Shown here: positions 1-6,864 of the stretch, piece after piece
How the letters are laid out: the number at the start of each line of letters is the position of its first letter
How positions within the stretch are numbered: the stretch's first letter is position 1
NCBI GenBank assembly: GCA_013139435.1
Contig: WTAW01000177.1
Coordinates: 1 to 21,912, forward strand
Origin: Candidatus Aminicenantota bacterium
GTDB taxonomy: Bacteria; Acidobacteriota; Aminicenantia; Aminicenantales; Aminicenantaceae
Length of the DNA: 21,912 nucleotides
Direction of reading: 5' to 3'
Program-made: the position numbers and the translations under genes
The notes under the pieces: model-generated
Database searches by the model: none
What the model saw: only the letters and a program-made list of their open reading frames with translations
Told to the model about the DNA's origin: nothing

Positions 1-253
1 AATCGCTGCCTTCTCCGAAAATTCCATAGTTATTATTGAGTATTTCAGCCTCGTTCAATTCGTTTCTGTTCAGGAAATCTGAATACCATATCTCTGCCAA
101 CAAGCTTTCGACAGAGCTTTTGCTCAAGGAACTGTTATATCCTGGGCGGGAATGAATGTTCACATCTGGATAAACTTCCAAATCGAAGCTTTGACAGCTT
201 GCAAAGGCGAGGACCACGATCAAGGTTGTTATCCATAGCATCGAGATTTTCAT
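1..253 (-). CDS. Putative lipoprotein, partial (C-terminus beyond window start)
   Basis: Reading the minus strand from an ATG at 253 gives 84 open codons running off the window edge. The N-terminus is a lipoprotein signal peptide: a short charged start (MKIS), a hydrophobic stretch, and a lipobox-like LAFASC, with Cys20 as the probable lipidated residue. The visible mature part is polar and Ser/Asn/Glu-rich and I do not recognise a domain. A good ribosome-binding site (GAGGAG) sits 8 bases before the ATG. The gene lies downstream of the GT-C gene on the same strand, but with a 209-bp gap holding a sigma-54-type promoter, so it is probably transcribed separately. Function unknown; an envelope location is inferred from the signal peptide. 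Confidence 0.75.
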   Translation of the reverse strand, partial: MKISMLWITTLIVVLAFASCQSFDLEVYPDVNIHSRPGYNSSLSKSSVESLLAEIWYSDFLNRNELNEAEILNNNYGIFGEGSD

Positions 254-306
254 TCTGAAATCTCCTCACAGCTATTTCCCCAACCATTTAATCTGTCAAT
301 CTATAC

Positions 307-322
307 TGCAAGAAATGTACCA
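307..322 (-). promoter_or_regulatory. Sigma-54 (RpoN) -24/-12 promoter candidate
   Basis: On the minus strand the 16-mer TGGTACATTTCTTGCA fits the RpoN consensus TGGYACRNNNNTTGCW at every defined position, with the GG and GC elements at the required spacing. It points at the lipoprotein ATG at 253, giving an expected start near 297 and a leader of about 45 bases. I did not identify an enhancer-binding site or an RpoN activator gene in the window. Confidence 0.6.
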
Positions 323-462
323 TTTTTTGATGTTTTGGAAATATATGTGGAATACACTCTAACCTTCGATGTGCCTTTTAAAGAAGCTGATCTTGTATTT
401 TTTCACTTTTTGATTCAACGTTGTGTGAATGACGCTGAGGAATGTTGCGGGGTCCTTTTTTG

Positions 463-2877
463 TCAACGGAGGGTTGCGCCAACTAAAAATGCGGATGCAT
501 CCCAAGGCCCGACGGGCCTCATTTTCATTGGAAGGAAGTATTTGAATCTCAAGGTGAGAGTATTTTTCTTTTTATCTGAGGAGAGGTTTACCAGAGGGAT
601 AGAGATGGTATTGTCTCCCTCTTGGAGGTTGTATGTGCCCACAAAATCATCATTCAGGTAAGCCCACAGAAATTGTTTGTAGTTCCCGTACCAAAAGGGG
701 GATCGAAAATTGAACTGTGAGTACAGATGAAGAGTGATATCTCGAGGAAGATTGCTGTCATTGAGGATTAGCAGCGTGGCCAAAGGGGAACAGAGTCTGC
801 TCGGCTCACCCCTGAGTTCCACGGGGGGACTGATTCCGGACAAATACAGGATGTTTTTCCTTTTGTCTGTGATAGTGCTGGGGATCTGATCGTGATCGAG
901 TTGGGCATATGACTGGGGGATGGGGATTCCCGCAAAATCTATATAGAAGATCAGAGCGGCATCTTTTTTCTCGGGTACTGGGATCTCGACCTGTACTTTT
1001 CTCTCTTCCCTGTTGAGGTTTGCACAGACACTCCCATGATTAGGGATGGTGATGTAAACATGGAATCCTCTGCGTCTGGGTGGATTTTGCACTCGAAAAT
1101 GAACTGTCCAATGGGATTTGGCTTTTTCAATGAAATGGGGCGTGAGTGCAGGAAATTTTTCAGGGAGCGGATTGGAGAGAGCAAAAGGTGGGATCCAGGG
1201 TTCGATGTCGTATATTAGGAGATATTCGTTCAGCCTTTTTCTCTTGTGCTTGATATCGAATCGATCGAGAAGCTTCCTGAGAACCCCAGCTTGCCATGCG
1301 AATTCTTTTTTATCCAATCTGAATAAATAATTTGTTTTTTCCCGGTTAAGACTGTAAAATAACTGATAAGGGCGGTACTTTTTATTCGTGTAAGAAACGA
1401 CCAGAACATCTTCTTTAGCTAGAGCTGTCATAAGGTAGGCATTCCAGTATTCACTCAGCCAGAACTTTTGTCCTGATTTATCGAGAAAAGCAACAACTTC
1501 TTCGAGTTGAGCTGTTTTCTCTACGGCATTTTTGCTCTGTGAGACATAGGCATTTATGTTGTTCGGCAGGAGGACAATAAAGAAAAGAATGATGAGTCCG
1601 ATGTATCGCAAGGCCGTTTTTTTGATGTAAGGAAATAGGTACAGATAAAGGATGGGAATTGAGAAGTACAGCGGATACAAGTATCTGATCCTGAATGCGT
1701 TACTGTATGCTGAAGAGAAATATATGAGAAGAAATGCTCCGAGAAAGAGAGCATACACGTTATCAGCAAGAAGTTTCCGTCTTTTTAAGGAGACATAAAT
1801 CGGGAAAGCCACACCGATAAAAACCGGGATGAGCCAAAGGACATTGGATATGCTGTACAGGGATGACATCATGTATCCGGTCGTCTTAACAGTCCAGCTG
1901 AATTTTGTGGGATTCATGGCAAACTTTTCGCCGGAGAAAAGGATGTTTGAGGTCGCAAATCCCGTCATTATTTCGTAGAGAAAGAATAGAAACGCTCCCA
2001 CGATAAAAAGAGCAACGATAGATATATACTCTTTAATTCGAAATTTATGTCTCAGAAAGATAAAAAGAGCTGCGACGGCGCTGAAGGGAATAGTCATTTG
2101 GTGAGACCAGAAAGCCAGACCCATTGTGAAGGCGAGAAAGGGGATGAGATCGTCTCTCTGATTGTAGTAAACCATATAAGCCAGGTAGATGATGAGACTG
2201 CCAAGAAACAGCATGAGAGAAAATCCTGCGGCAAGGTCAAGGCTGATTTTCATCAAATCCCCGAGAGGTAGAGAAAGGAACAGACACCCCAATGAAGCGA
2301 ACTCAGCGGAAAATATCCTCTTGAGCAGCAAAAACTGGACCACGAGGAAACCGAGGAAAAAGAACAGTGCACATGCTCTCAGGATCGAGATCGAAAACCC
2401 AAAAAGGAGAGATAATAGGGCAAAGCCGTGAGCAAGAAGAGAACCGAGCCTGTGCTGACCGTAAAAACTGATGGGGGGAACCTTGCCATCAGCGATGTGC
2501 TTTCCCATGAGGGCCATGACTGCGTCATCACTGTCTATCCATCCTGTGTCGTGGATCAGGAAGGGGACCCGGATGCTGAAGGCCAAAATGAGTATAAGAA
2601 CAAGGGTCCAGGATGACTTGGGTATGGCGATACTCAAGTAGGGCAATCGACGCCTGAGGAAGAGAAAGATTTGAGCGGCAAGTATTAAACAAAGAGGGAT
2701 CAAGGGAACAAAAAGGGGGAACGATAGATCCCTGAGCTGGTAGAAATTGTCCTTGAACCACAGGAAAAGCACAGAAAAATACAGAAAGACTTGAATCAAA
2801 AATAGAGGACGCGAACGGAGCAAGCTATCCAGAGAACGCTTAGGAGATCTCGACGCTGTCTTCTGGTTTTTGGGCAA
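463..2877 (-). CDS. GT-C family membrane glycosyltransferase (PMT/ArnT-like) with C-terminal beta-rich domain
   Basis: 804 aa. About a dozen hydrophobic segments span residues ~25 to ~450. In the first large extracytoplasmic loop there is an acidic DSDD cluster at residues 115-118, the position where GT-C enzymes of the GT39/PMT and ArnT type carry their catalytic aspartates. These enzymes move a sugar from a polyprenyl-phosphate donor to a lipid or protein outside the membrane. The last ~240 residues are soluble and predicted beta-rich, with many aromatic residues, and could be a periplasmic carbohydrate-binding or acceptor-binding module; I cannot name its family. The start is TTG at 2877: an in-frame stop lies six codons upstream and no ATG is available between, so TTG is the best start, though its ribosome-binding site (AAGG) is weak. 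Acceptor and sugar are unknown. Confidence 0.7.
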   Translation of the reverse strand: MPKNQKTASRSPKRSLDSLLRSRPLFLIQVFLYFSVLFLWFKDNFYQLRDLSFPLFVPLIPLCLILAAQIFLFLRRRLPYLSIAIPKSSWTLVLILILAFSIRVPFLIHDTGWIDSDDAVMALMGKHIADGKVPPISFYGQHRLGSLLAHGFALLSLLFGFSISILRACALFFFLGFLVVQFLLLKRIFSAEFASLGCLFLSLPLGDLMKISLDLAAGFSLMLFLGSLIIYLAYMVYYNQRDDLIPFLAFTMGLAFWSHQMTIPFSAVAALFIFLRHKFRIKEYISIVALFIVGAFLFFLYEIMTGFATSNILFSGEKFAMNPTKFSWTVKTTGYMMSSLYSISNVLWLIPVFIGVAFPIYVSLKRRKLLADNVYALFLGAFLLIYFSSAYSNAFRIRYLYPLYFSIPILYLYLFPYIKKTALRYIGLIILFFIVLLPNNINAYVSQSKNAVEKTAQLEEVVAFLDKSGQKFWLSEYWNAYLMTALAKEDVLVVSYTNKKYRPYQLFYSLNREKTNYLFRLDKKEFAWQAGVLRKLLDRFDIKHKRKRLNEYLLIYDIEPWIPPFALSNPLPEKFPALTPHFIEKAKSHWTVHFRVQNPPRRRGFHVYITIPNHGSVCANLNREERKVQVEIPVPEKKDAALIFYIDFAGIPIPQSYAQLDHDQIPSTITDKRKNILYLSGISPPVELRGEPSRLCSPLATLLILNDSNLPRDITLHLYSQFNFRSPFWYGNYKQFLWAYLNDDFVGTYNLQEGDNTISIPLVNLSSDKKKNTLTLRFKYFLPMKMRPVGPWDASAFLVGATLR

Positions 2878-2955
2878 TTTTTTTGCCTTTTTTCTCTAAT
2901 TCTAAAATTTATCATCCTTTTTTACAACTCGCAAGTAACTTCCATGCTTTTGTGA

Positions 2956-2984
2956 TTGACAAAATTTCACATGATAAGAATAAT
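2956..2984 (+). promoter_or_regulatory. Sigma-70 promoter of the central-carbon operon
   Basis: A perfect -35 box TTGACA (2956-2961) is followed by a 17-bp spacer and a -10 box AATAAT (2979-2984, 5 of 6). It lies in the 155-bp gap before the nine-gene plus-strand operon, placing the transcription start around 2991. That falls at the left edge of the inverted repeat at 2993-3013. Confidence 0.75.
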
Positions 2985-2992
2985 ATATGAAC

Positions 2993-3013
2993 TAGCCTGA
3001 ATAGTTCAGGCTA
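2993..3013 (+). promoter_or_regulatory. Perfect inverted repeat at the operon's transcription start (operator or leader hairpin)
   Basis: Arms TAGCCTGAA and TTCAGGCTA (9 bp, no mismatch) are separated by the 3-base loop TAG. The repeat starts just after the predicted transcription start and ends 19 bases before the GTG start of the first gene. It could be a repressor operator in DNA or a hairpin at the very 5' end of the mRNA. No U-run follows, so it is not a Rho-independent terminator. Its right part also matches a TGAATA..TCAGG motif seen elsewhere in the window. Confidence 0.6.
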
Positions 3014-3032
3014 AGACGAAAGGACGGCTGAC

Positions 3033-4622
3033 GTGTCACGACTATATGAATACCAGGGCAAAAAACTTCTGAGAGAAGCTGGCATTCGTGTTCCAGAGGG
3101 CGAGGTAGTATCTACTCCGGAGGAGGCTCGAGATGTCGTTGAACGATTGGGACGGCCTGTCGTTTTGAAGATCCAGGTTTGGGTGACGGGGCGTGCGGGA
3201 TTAGGTGGGATCGAATTTGCCGATTCTCCCAAGGAAGCCGAAGAGAAGGCCCGTAAATTGTTGGGGAAAAAAATCAAGAATTATGAGGTCGAAAAAATTC
3301 TGGTGGAAGAGAAACTGGCCATTCGATCCGAGTATTTTGCAGGCCTTATTATCGATGATGCGCAGAAATCCCCATTGATGATCTTCAGCTCTGTGGGGGG
3401 GACTGGGATCGAAGAGATCGCACAAGAGCATCCAGAGAAGGTTGCTCATGTCCCTGTCGATATTTTGAAAGGATTGAGGGATTACGAAGCTCGGAATCTC
3501 GTGCGCCGGACGGGAATATCCGGGAAGCTCCTTTTAAAGATCTCGGATGTTCTGACAAAGCTGTATAAAGTGGCTCGTCAGTATGACGCCCGCTCGGCAG
3601 AGATCAATCCGATGGTCCTGACCGAAGATGGCGATGTATACGCAGCCGATTGCCATATCGCTATTGATGATTATGCCGTTTTCCGACATCCCGAGTTGGG
3701 CATAGAGATCGCACGGGAATTCGATCGGCCACCCTCAGACCTTGAGAAGATCGCCTATCACGTAGAAAAAAAAGACCATCGAGGCACTTTTTATTTTTTA
3801 CAGATGACGGATGAGATTCCCAAAGAGGACAGATATATAGGATTTAACGGGGCGGGTGGCGGTGGCTCTATGATGTCCATGGATGCGATTTTGAACTCGG
3901 GCTTCCATCTGGCTAATTACTGTGATACCAGCGGAAATCCATCGGCCAGCAAGGTCTATCGTGCCGCAAAGATCATCCTTTCCCAACCGAATATCAAGGG
4001 ATATTTCGCTTCTGGCTCTGGTGTAGCCAGCCAAGAACAGTATCATTCCGCCCGGGGGCTCGTGAAGGCTTTTTATGAGGAAAAACTGGAAATCCCTGGT
4101 GTGATCCGCCTGGGAGGGAATTATGAGGAGAAAGCCATAGAAATACTCGCGGCCTATCTCAAGGATATTCCCGCAGAGGTCGAGGGGTATGGCCGGGATG
4201 ATTCCCCGGAGTTTTGTGCCCGCCGAATGAAAGAGCTGATCGATAAGAATGGCAGTATCCCCCATGAGATCAGGCCTATCTGCGATTCCGATGTGTCCGT
4301 AGATGCTTACGTGTTTGAGATTTTCACAGGGAAGATCGCCATTGACCACTCAAAGTGTGTGTTATGCACTTCAAAAGGCTGTGTGGACGCTTGTGCCCCG
4401 GGGATCCTCAAGCTCTTGAATGACAAACCCGTCCTTGCTGTGACCGAAGAGGACGCGAAGAAGGGCAAATGCACGGAATGCCTGGCTTGTGAGATTTTCT
4501 GCCAGTTTCATGAGCAAAATGCTATTGATATTCATCTGCCGATCCCTGGACTCAAGGAGTACCGGAATCGATTGATCAAAGGAAGATCGGACTTAAAAAC
4601 GATAGAGGAAGAGAAAGTATAG
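3033..4622 (+). CDS. SucC-like ATP-grasp CoA ligase subunit fused to a 2x[4Fe-4S] ferredoxin domain (citryl-CoA synthetase-like)
   Basis: 529 aa. Residues 1 to ~240 are an ATP-grasp domain like succinyl-CoA synthetase beta (start MSRLYEYQGKKLL; metal-site motif AEINP with Glu190 and Asn192; then a DCHIAIDD stretch matching the second metal-binding Asp region). Residues ~265-400 match the SucC ligase domain, but its glycine-rich motifs are changed: the usual DVGGGA is replaced by DTSGNPS at 298-304, and FGGI by SGSGV at 327-331. Residues ~430-505 add a ferredoxin unit: C442, C445, C450, C454 and C480, C483, C486, C490. SucC is normally ~390 aa, so the extension is a true fusion. The GTG start has an AAAGGA site upstream. 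It is followed after 2 bases by the SucD-like gene, then a citryl-CoA lyase-like gene, hence the inferred role in citrate (or related acid) activation. Alternative: an unusual succinyl- or malyl-CoA ligase. Confidence 0.65.
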   Translation: MSRLYEYQGKKLLREAGIRVPEGEVVSTPEEARDVVERLGRPVVLKIQVWVTGRAGLGGIEFADSPKEAEEKARKLLGKKIKNYEVEKILVEEKLAIRSEYFAGLIIDDAQKSPLMIFSSVGGTGIEEIAQEHPEKVAHVPVDILKGLRDYEARNLVRRTGISGKLLLKISDVLTKLYKVARQYDARSAEINPMVLTEDGDVYAADCHIAIDDYAVFRHPELGIEIAREFDRPPSDLEKIAYHVEKKDHRGTFYFLQMTDEIPKEDRYIGFNGAGGGGSMMSMDAILNSGFHLANYCDTSGNPSASKVYRAAKIILSQPNIKGYFASGSGVASQEQYHSARGLVKAFYEEKLEIPGVIRLGGNYEEKAIEILAAYLKDIPAEVEGYGRDDSPEFCARRMKELIDKNGSIPHEIRPICDSDVSVDAYVFEIFTGKIAIDHSKCVLCTSKGCVDACAPGILKLLNDKPVLAVTEEDAKKGKCTECLACEIFCQFHEQNAIDIHLPIPGLKEYRNRLIKGRSDLKTIEEEKV

Positions 4623-4624
4623 AG

Positions 4625-5530
4625 ATGGCCATACTCGTCAGCGAAAAATCAAGAGTGGTTGTTCAAGGGATCACTGGCCGAGAAGGCATGGTGAGGACTC
4701 GCCTGATGACGGATTATGGGACACATGTCGTGGCTGGAGTCACGCCGGGAAAAGGGGGAGGAGAGGTCTACGAAATCCCTGTTTATGACACAGTCGAGGA
4801 AGCGTGGGAGAAATGCGGGCCCATTGATATCAGCGTGATCTTTGTTCCCGCCGCGCTAGTCAAAAATGCGGCCTTAGAGGCTATAGATGCAGGGGTGAAA
4901 TTCTTAACCATTGTTCCGGATCGCGTGCCGATCTTTGATGTGCTTGAGATCGCGAGGCTGGCGAAAGATCGAGGAGCTGTTTTTGTCGGGCCTAATACTT
5001 TGGGTCTTGTGAGCCCTGGAAAGGCCGTTCTCGGTATGATCGGGGGGCGTGCGGAGAGAGCCCGGGAGTGGTTTCGACCCGGAGATATCGGTGTGAGTTC
5101 CCGCAGCGGGGGGATGACCTCTGCCATATCATACTACTTAACTGAGGCAGGACTTGGACAGAGTACGATTGTACATGTGGGCGGAGATGCTGTGGTGGGC
5201 CTTTCCCATCCTGAGGTGATGGAGCTTTTTGAGAAGGATGAACAGACACGTTTGGTGGCGATGTTCGGTGAGATCGGGACAACGCAAGAGGAAAGAGTCG
5301 CTGATCTCATCGAAGAGGGAAAATTCACCAAACCTTTGATCGCCTATGTTGGAGGCAAAGCTGCCAAATCGGGGACACGGTTTTCTCATGCCGGGGCGAT
5401 CGTTGAAGGAACAAGAGGATCATACAAAAGCAAGGTGCAGAGGCTGCGCGACGTGGGTGTTCGTGTGGTCGAGTCTATATCGGAAATTCCGAAAGTCGCT
5501 CTCGAGTTGAGAGGATCTTCGGGGAGGTAA
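4625..5530 (+). CDS. SucD-like CoA ligase subunit (citryl-CoA synthetase small subunit-like)
   Basis: 301 aa, the usual length of succinyl-CoA synthetase alpha. It opens with a CoA-binding Rossmann domain (VVVQGITGREG at ~12-22) and carries the phospho-histidine motif FSHAGAIVEG, with His255 as the residue expected to be phosphorylated. The middle SSRSGGMT (~159-166) matches the Ser/Gly-rich SRSG motif of the family. It starts 2 bases after the SucC-like gene and ends 2 bases before the citryl-CoA-lyase-like gene. In ATP-citrate lyase the SucD and lyase parts are one polypeptide; here they are two adjacent genes, as in the two-enzyme citryl-CoA synthetase/citryl-CoA lyase system known from Hydrogenobacter. 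Substrate is inferred from context; succinate cannot be excluded. Confidence 0.75.
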   Translation: MAILVSEKSRVVVQGITGREGMVRTRLMTDYGTHVVAGVTPGKGGGEVYEIPVYDTVEEAWEKCGPIDISVIFVPAALVKNAALEAIDAGVKFLTIVPDRVPIFDVLEIARLAKDRGAVFVGPNTLGLVSPGKAVLGMIGGRAERAREWFRPGDIGVSSRSGGMTSAISYYLTEAGLGQSTIVHVGGDAVVGLSHPEVMELFEKDEQTRLVAMFGEIGTTQEERVADLIEEGKFTKPLIAYVGGKAAKSGTRFSHAGAIVEGTRGSYKSKVQRLRDVGVRVVESISEIPKVALELRGSSGR

Positions 5531-5532
5531 CA

Positions 5533-6309
5533 ATGAGTGATCTTCACTGGAAAACGGCTGTGACCGAGGTCAAGCCCAACAGCATATCTGTGCGGGGATA
5601 TCCTGTCGATGAATTGATGGGAAAGATCACTTTTTCGCAAGCCATTTACTTGGTCTTAAAAGGGGAGATGCCCTCTGTGGAGGTCGGTAAACTCATCGAT
5701 GCCATTTTTGTCTCATCGGTCGATCATGGGGCCAGCCCTCCCTCTGTTTTGACGGCACGGACGGTAATGTCCACGGGAGCAGAGCTGAATTCTGCGGTTG
5801 CTGCCGGAGTTTTGGCAATTTCGAAGTATCATGGGGGTGCCATCGAAGAGGGGATGAAGCTCTTCCTTGAGATCGCCAGACGGATGGACGAAAAAGGGCT
5901 CGACGAAGAGAATGCTTCGCAAGAAGTCCTCCTTGAAATGAAGGAGAGAAAACAACGGGCATCTGGCTTTGGGCATAGGCTCCACACACAAGATCCGCGG
6001 ACGGTCAAGCTTTTTAACTTTGCTGAAGAGCTGGGCCTGGCAGGAAAACATATTCGGATCGCACTGGCTGTTGAAAAGACTCTTGCCAAACAGATGGGAC
6101 GACCTCTTCCCATCAATGTCGATGGTGCCATTGCGGCTGTCCTGTGTGATCTGGACATACCTCCCGCGATCGGCAATGCGTTTTTTATAATCGCACGTGT
6201 ACCAGGCTTAGTTGCCCATGTCCATGAGGAGAAAAGCCGGATGAAGACCATGAGAAAGATTCATCCTCAGGATTATGAGTATGACGGGCCTAAAAAAAGG
6301 AAGGTCTAA
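5533..6309 (+). CDS. Citryl-CoA lyase-type short citrate synthase homologue
   Basis: 258 aa, far shorter than citrate synthase (~430 aa) and close to the C-terminal domain of ATP-citrate lyase and to free citryl-CoA lyase. The three citrate-synthase catalytic residues are present: His100 in KYHGGAIEEG, His148 in GFGHRLHTQDPR and Asp197 in NVDGAI. The DHGASPPS segment (64-71) resembles the DHGPAVS segment of ATP-citrate lyase. The expected reaction is citryl-CoA <-> acetyl-CoA + oxaloacetate. The start is ATG with a strong GGGGAGG site 5 bases upstream, directly after the SucD-like gene. A propionyl-CoA or other acyl-CoA variant of the same reaction is possible. Confidence 0.72.
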   Translation: MSDLHWKTAVTEVKPNSISVRGYPVDELMGKITFSQAIYLVLKGEMPSVEVGKLIDAIFVSSVDHGASPPSVLTARTVMSTGAELNSAVAAGVLAISKYHGGAIEEGMKLFLEIARRMDEKGLDEENASQEVLLEMKERKQRASGFGHRLHTQDPRTVKLFNFAEELGLAGKHIRIALAVEKTLAKQMGRPLPINVDGAIAAVLCDLDIPPAIGNAFFIIARVPGLVAHVHEEKSRMKTMRKIHPQDYEYDGPKKRKV

Positions 6310-6843
6310 ATGCAAAAAAAGCTTCTTTCACTGATGCCAGAGTTTCAGTCCATCGAAGACTCAGACTTGCAGGAAAAAACTCTAAAAGTCTGGATTGAAG
6401 CCATGGAGAAAAAAGGCTGGACGGTCGAGGATCTGCTCGAAATGCCCTTCACGCTGTTGATCGAACACACTCCCATCAATATCATCGAGCACACCAGAGC
6501 TGTCACTCTCTGCTCTGTCCAGATCGCAGATGTCTTGCTGGATGAATACAAGGACCGAATATCCATAAGCAGGGATATCCTCCTTTCAGGAGCCTTGCTT
6601 CATGATGTGGGTAAATTGTTCGAATACATTAGAGAGGAGGGCCGTTTTGTGAAGAGTGAGGAGGGGAAACTCCTCCGCCATCCCATATCTGGTGCGGCTT
6701 TTGCCTCGCAGTTCGATATCCCTCAGGAAGTACTACACATCATCGCCGCCCATTCCAAAGAGGGGGATGGTGAACGGAAGACGGTCGAAGCTGTGATCGT
6801 CAACCATGCCGACTTCGTGAATTTTGAAGCCCTGAAAATTTAG
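6310..6843 (+). CDS. HD-domain putative phosphohydrolase embedded in the operon
   Basis: 177 aa. An HD fold is visible with the metal ligands in order: His61 (EHTRAV), His98-Asp99 (LLHDVGK), His124, His148 and Asp168 (NHADF). The ligand count is typical of HD proteins binding one or two metals. The ATG begins immediately after the lyase stop codon with no spare base, and the next gene follows after 21 bases, so it is part of the same transcript. The family hydrolyses phosphate esters, often nucleotides; the substrate here is unknown, and no enzyme of citrate metabolism of this type is known to me. A role in regulation or metabolite repair is speculation. Confidence 0.65.
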   Translation: MQKKLLSLMPEFQSIEDSDLQEKTLKVWIEAMEKKGWTVEDLLEMPFTLLIEHTPINIIEHTRAVTLCSVQIADVLLDEYKDRISISRDILLSGALLHDVGKLFEYIREEGRFVKSEEGKLLRHPISGAAFASQFDIPQEVLHIIAAHSKEGDGERKTVEAVIVNHADFVNFEALKI

Positions 6844-6864
6844 AAAAAGCCTGAGGAGGAACTT

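Noticed and set aside
335..661. Plus-strand open frame of 108 codons
   Set aside because: Overlaps the 3' end of the GT-C gene on the other strand and the sigma-54 gap; low-complexity product with no family features.
3798..4349. Minus-strand open frame of 183 codons within the SucC-like gene
   Set aside because: Mirror frame of a strongly supported gene; the product has no recognisable motif and no ribosome-binding site was noted.
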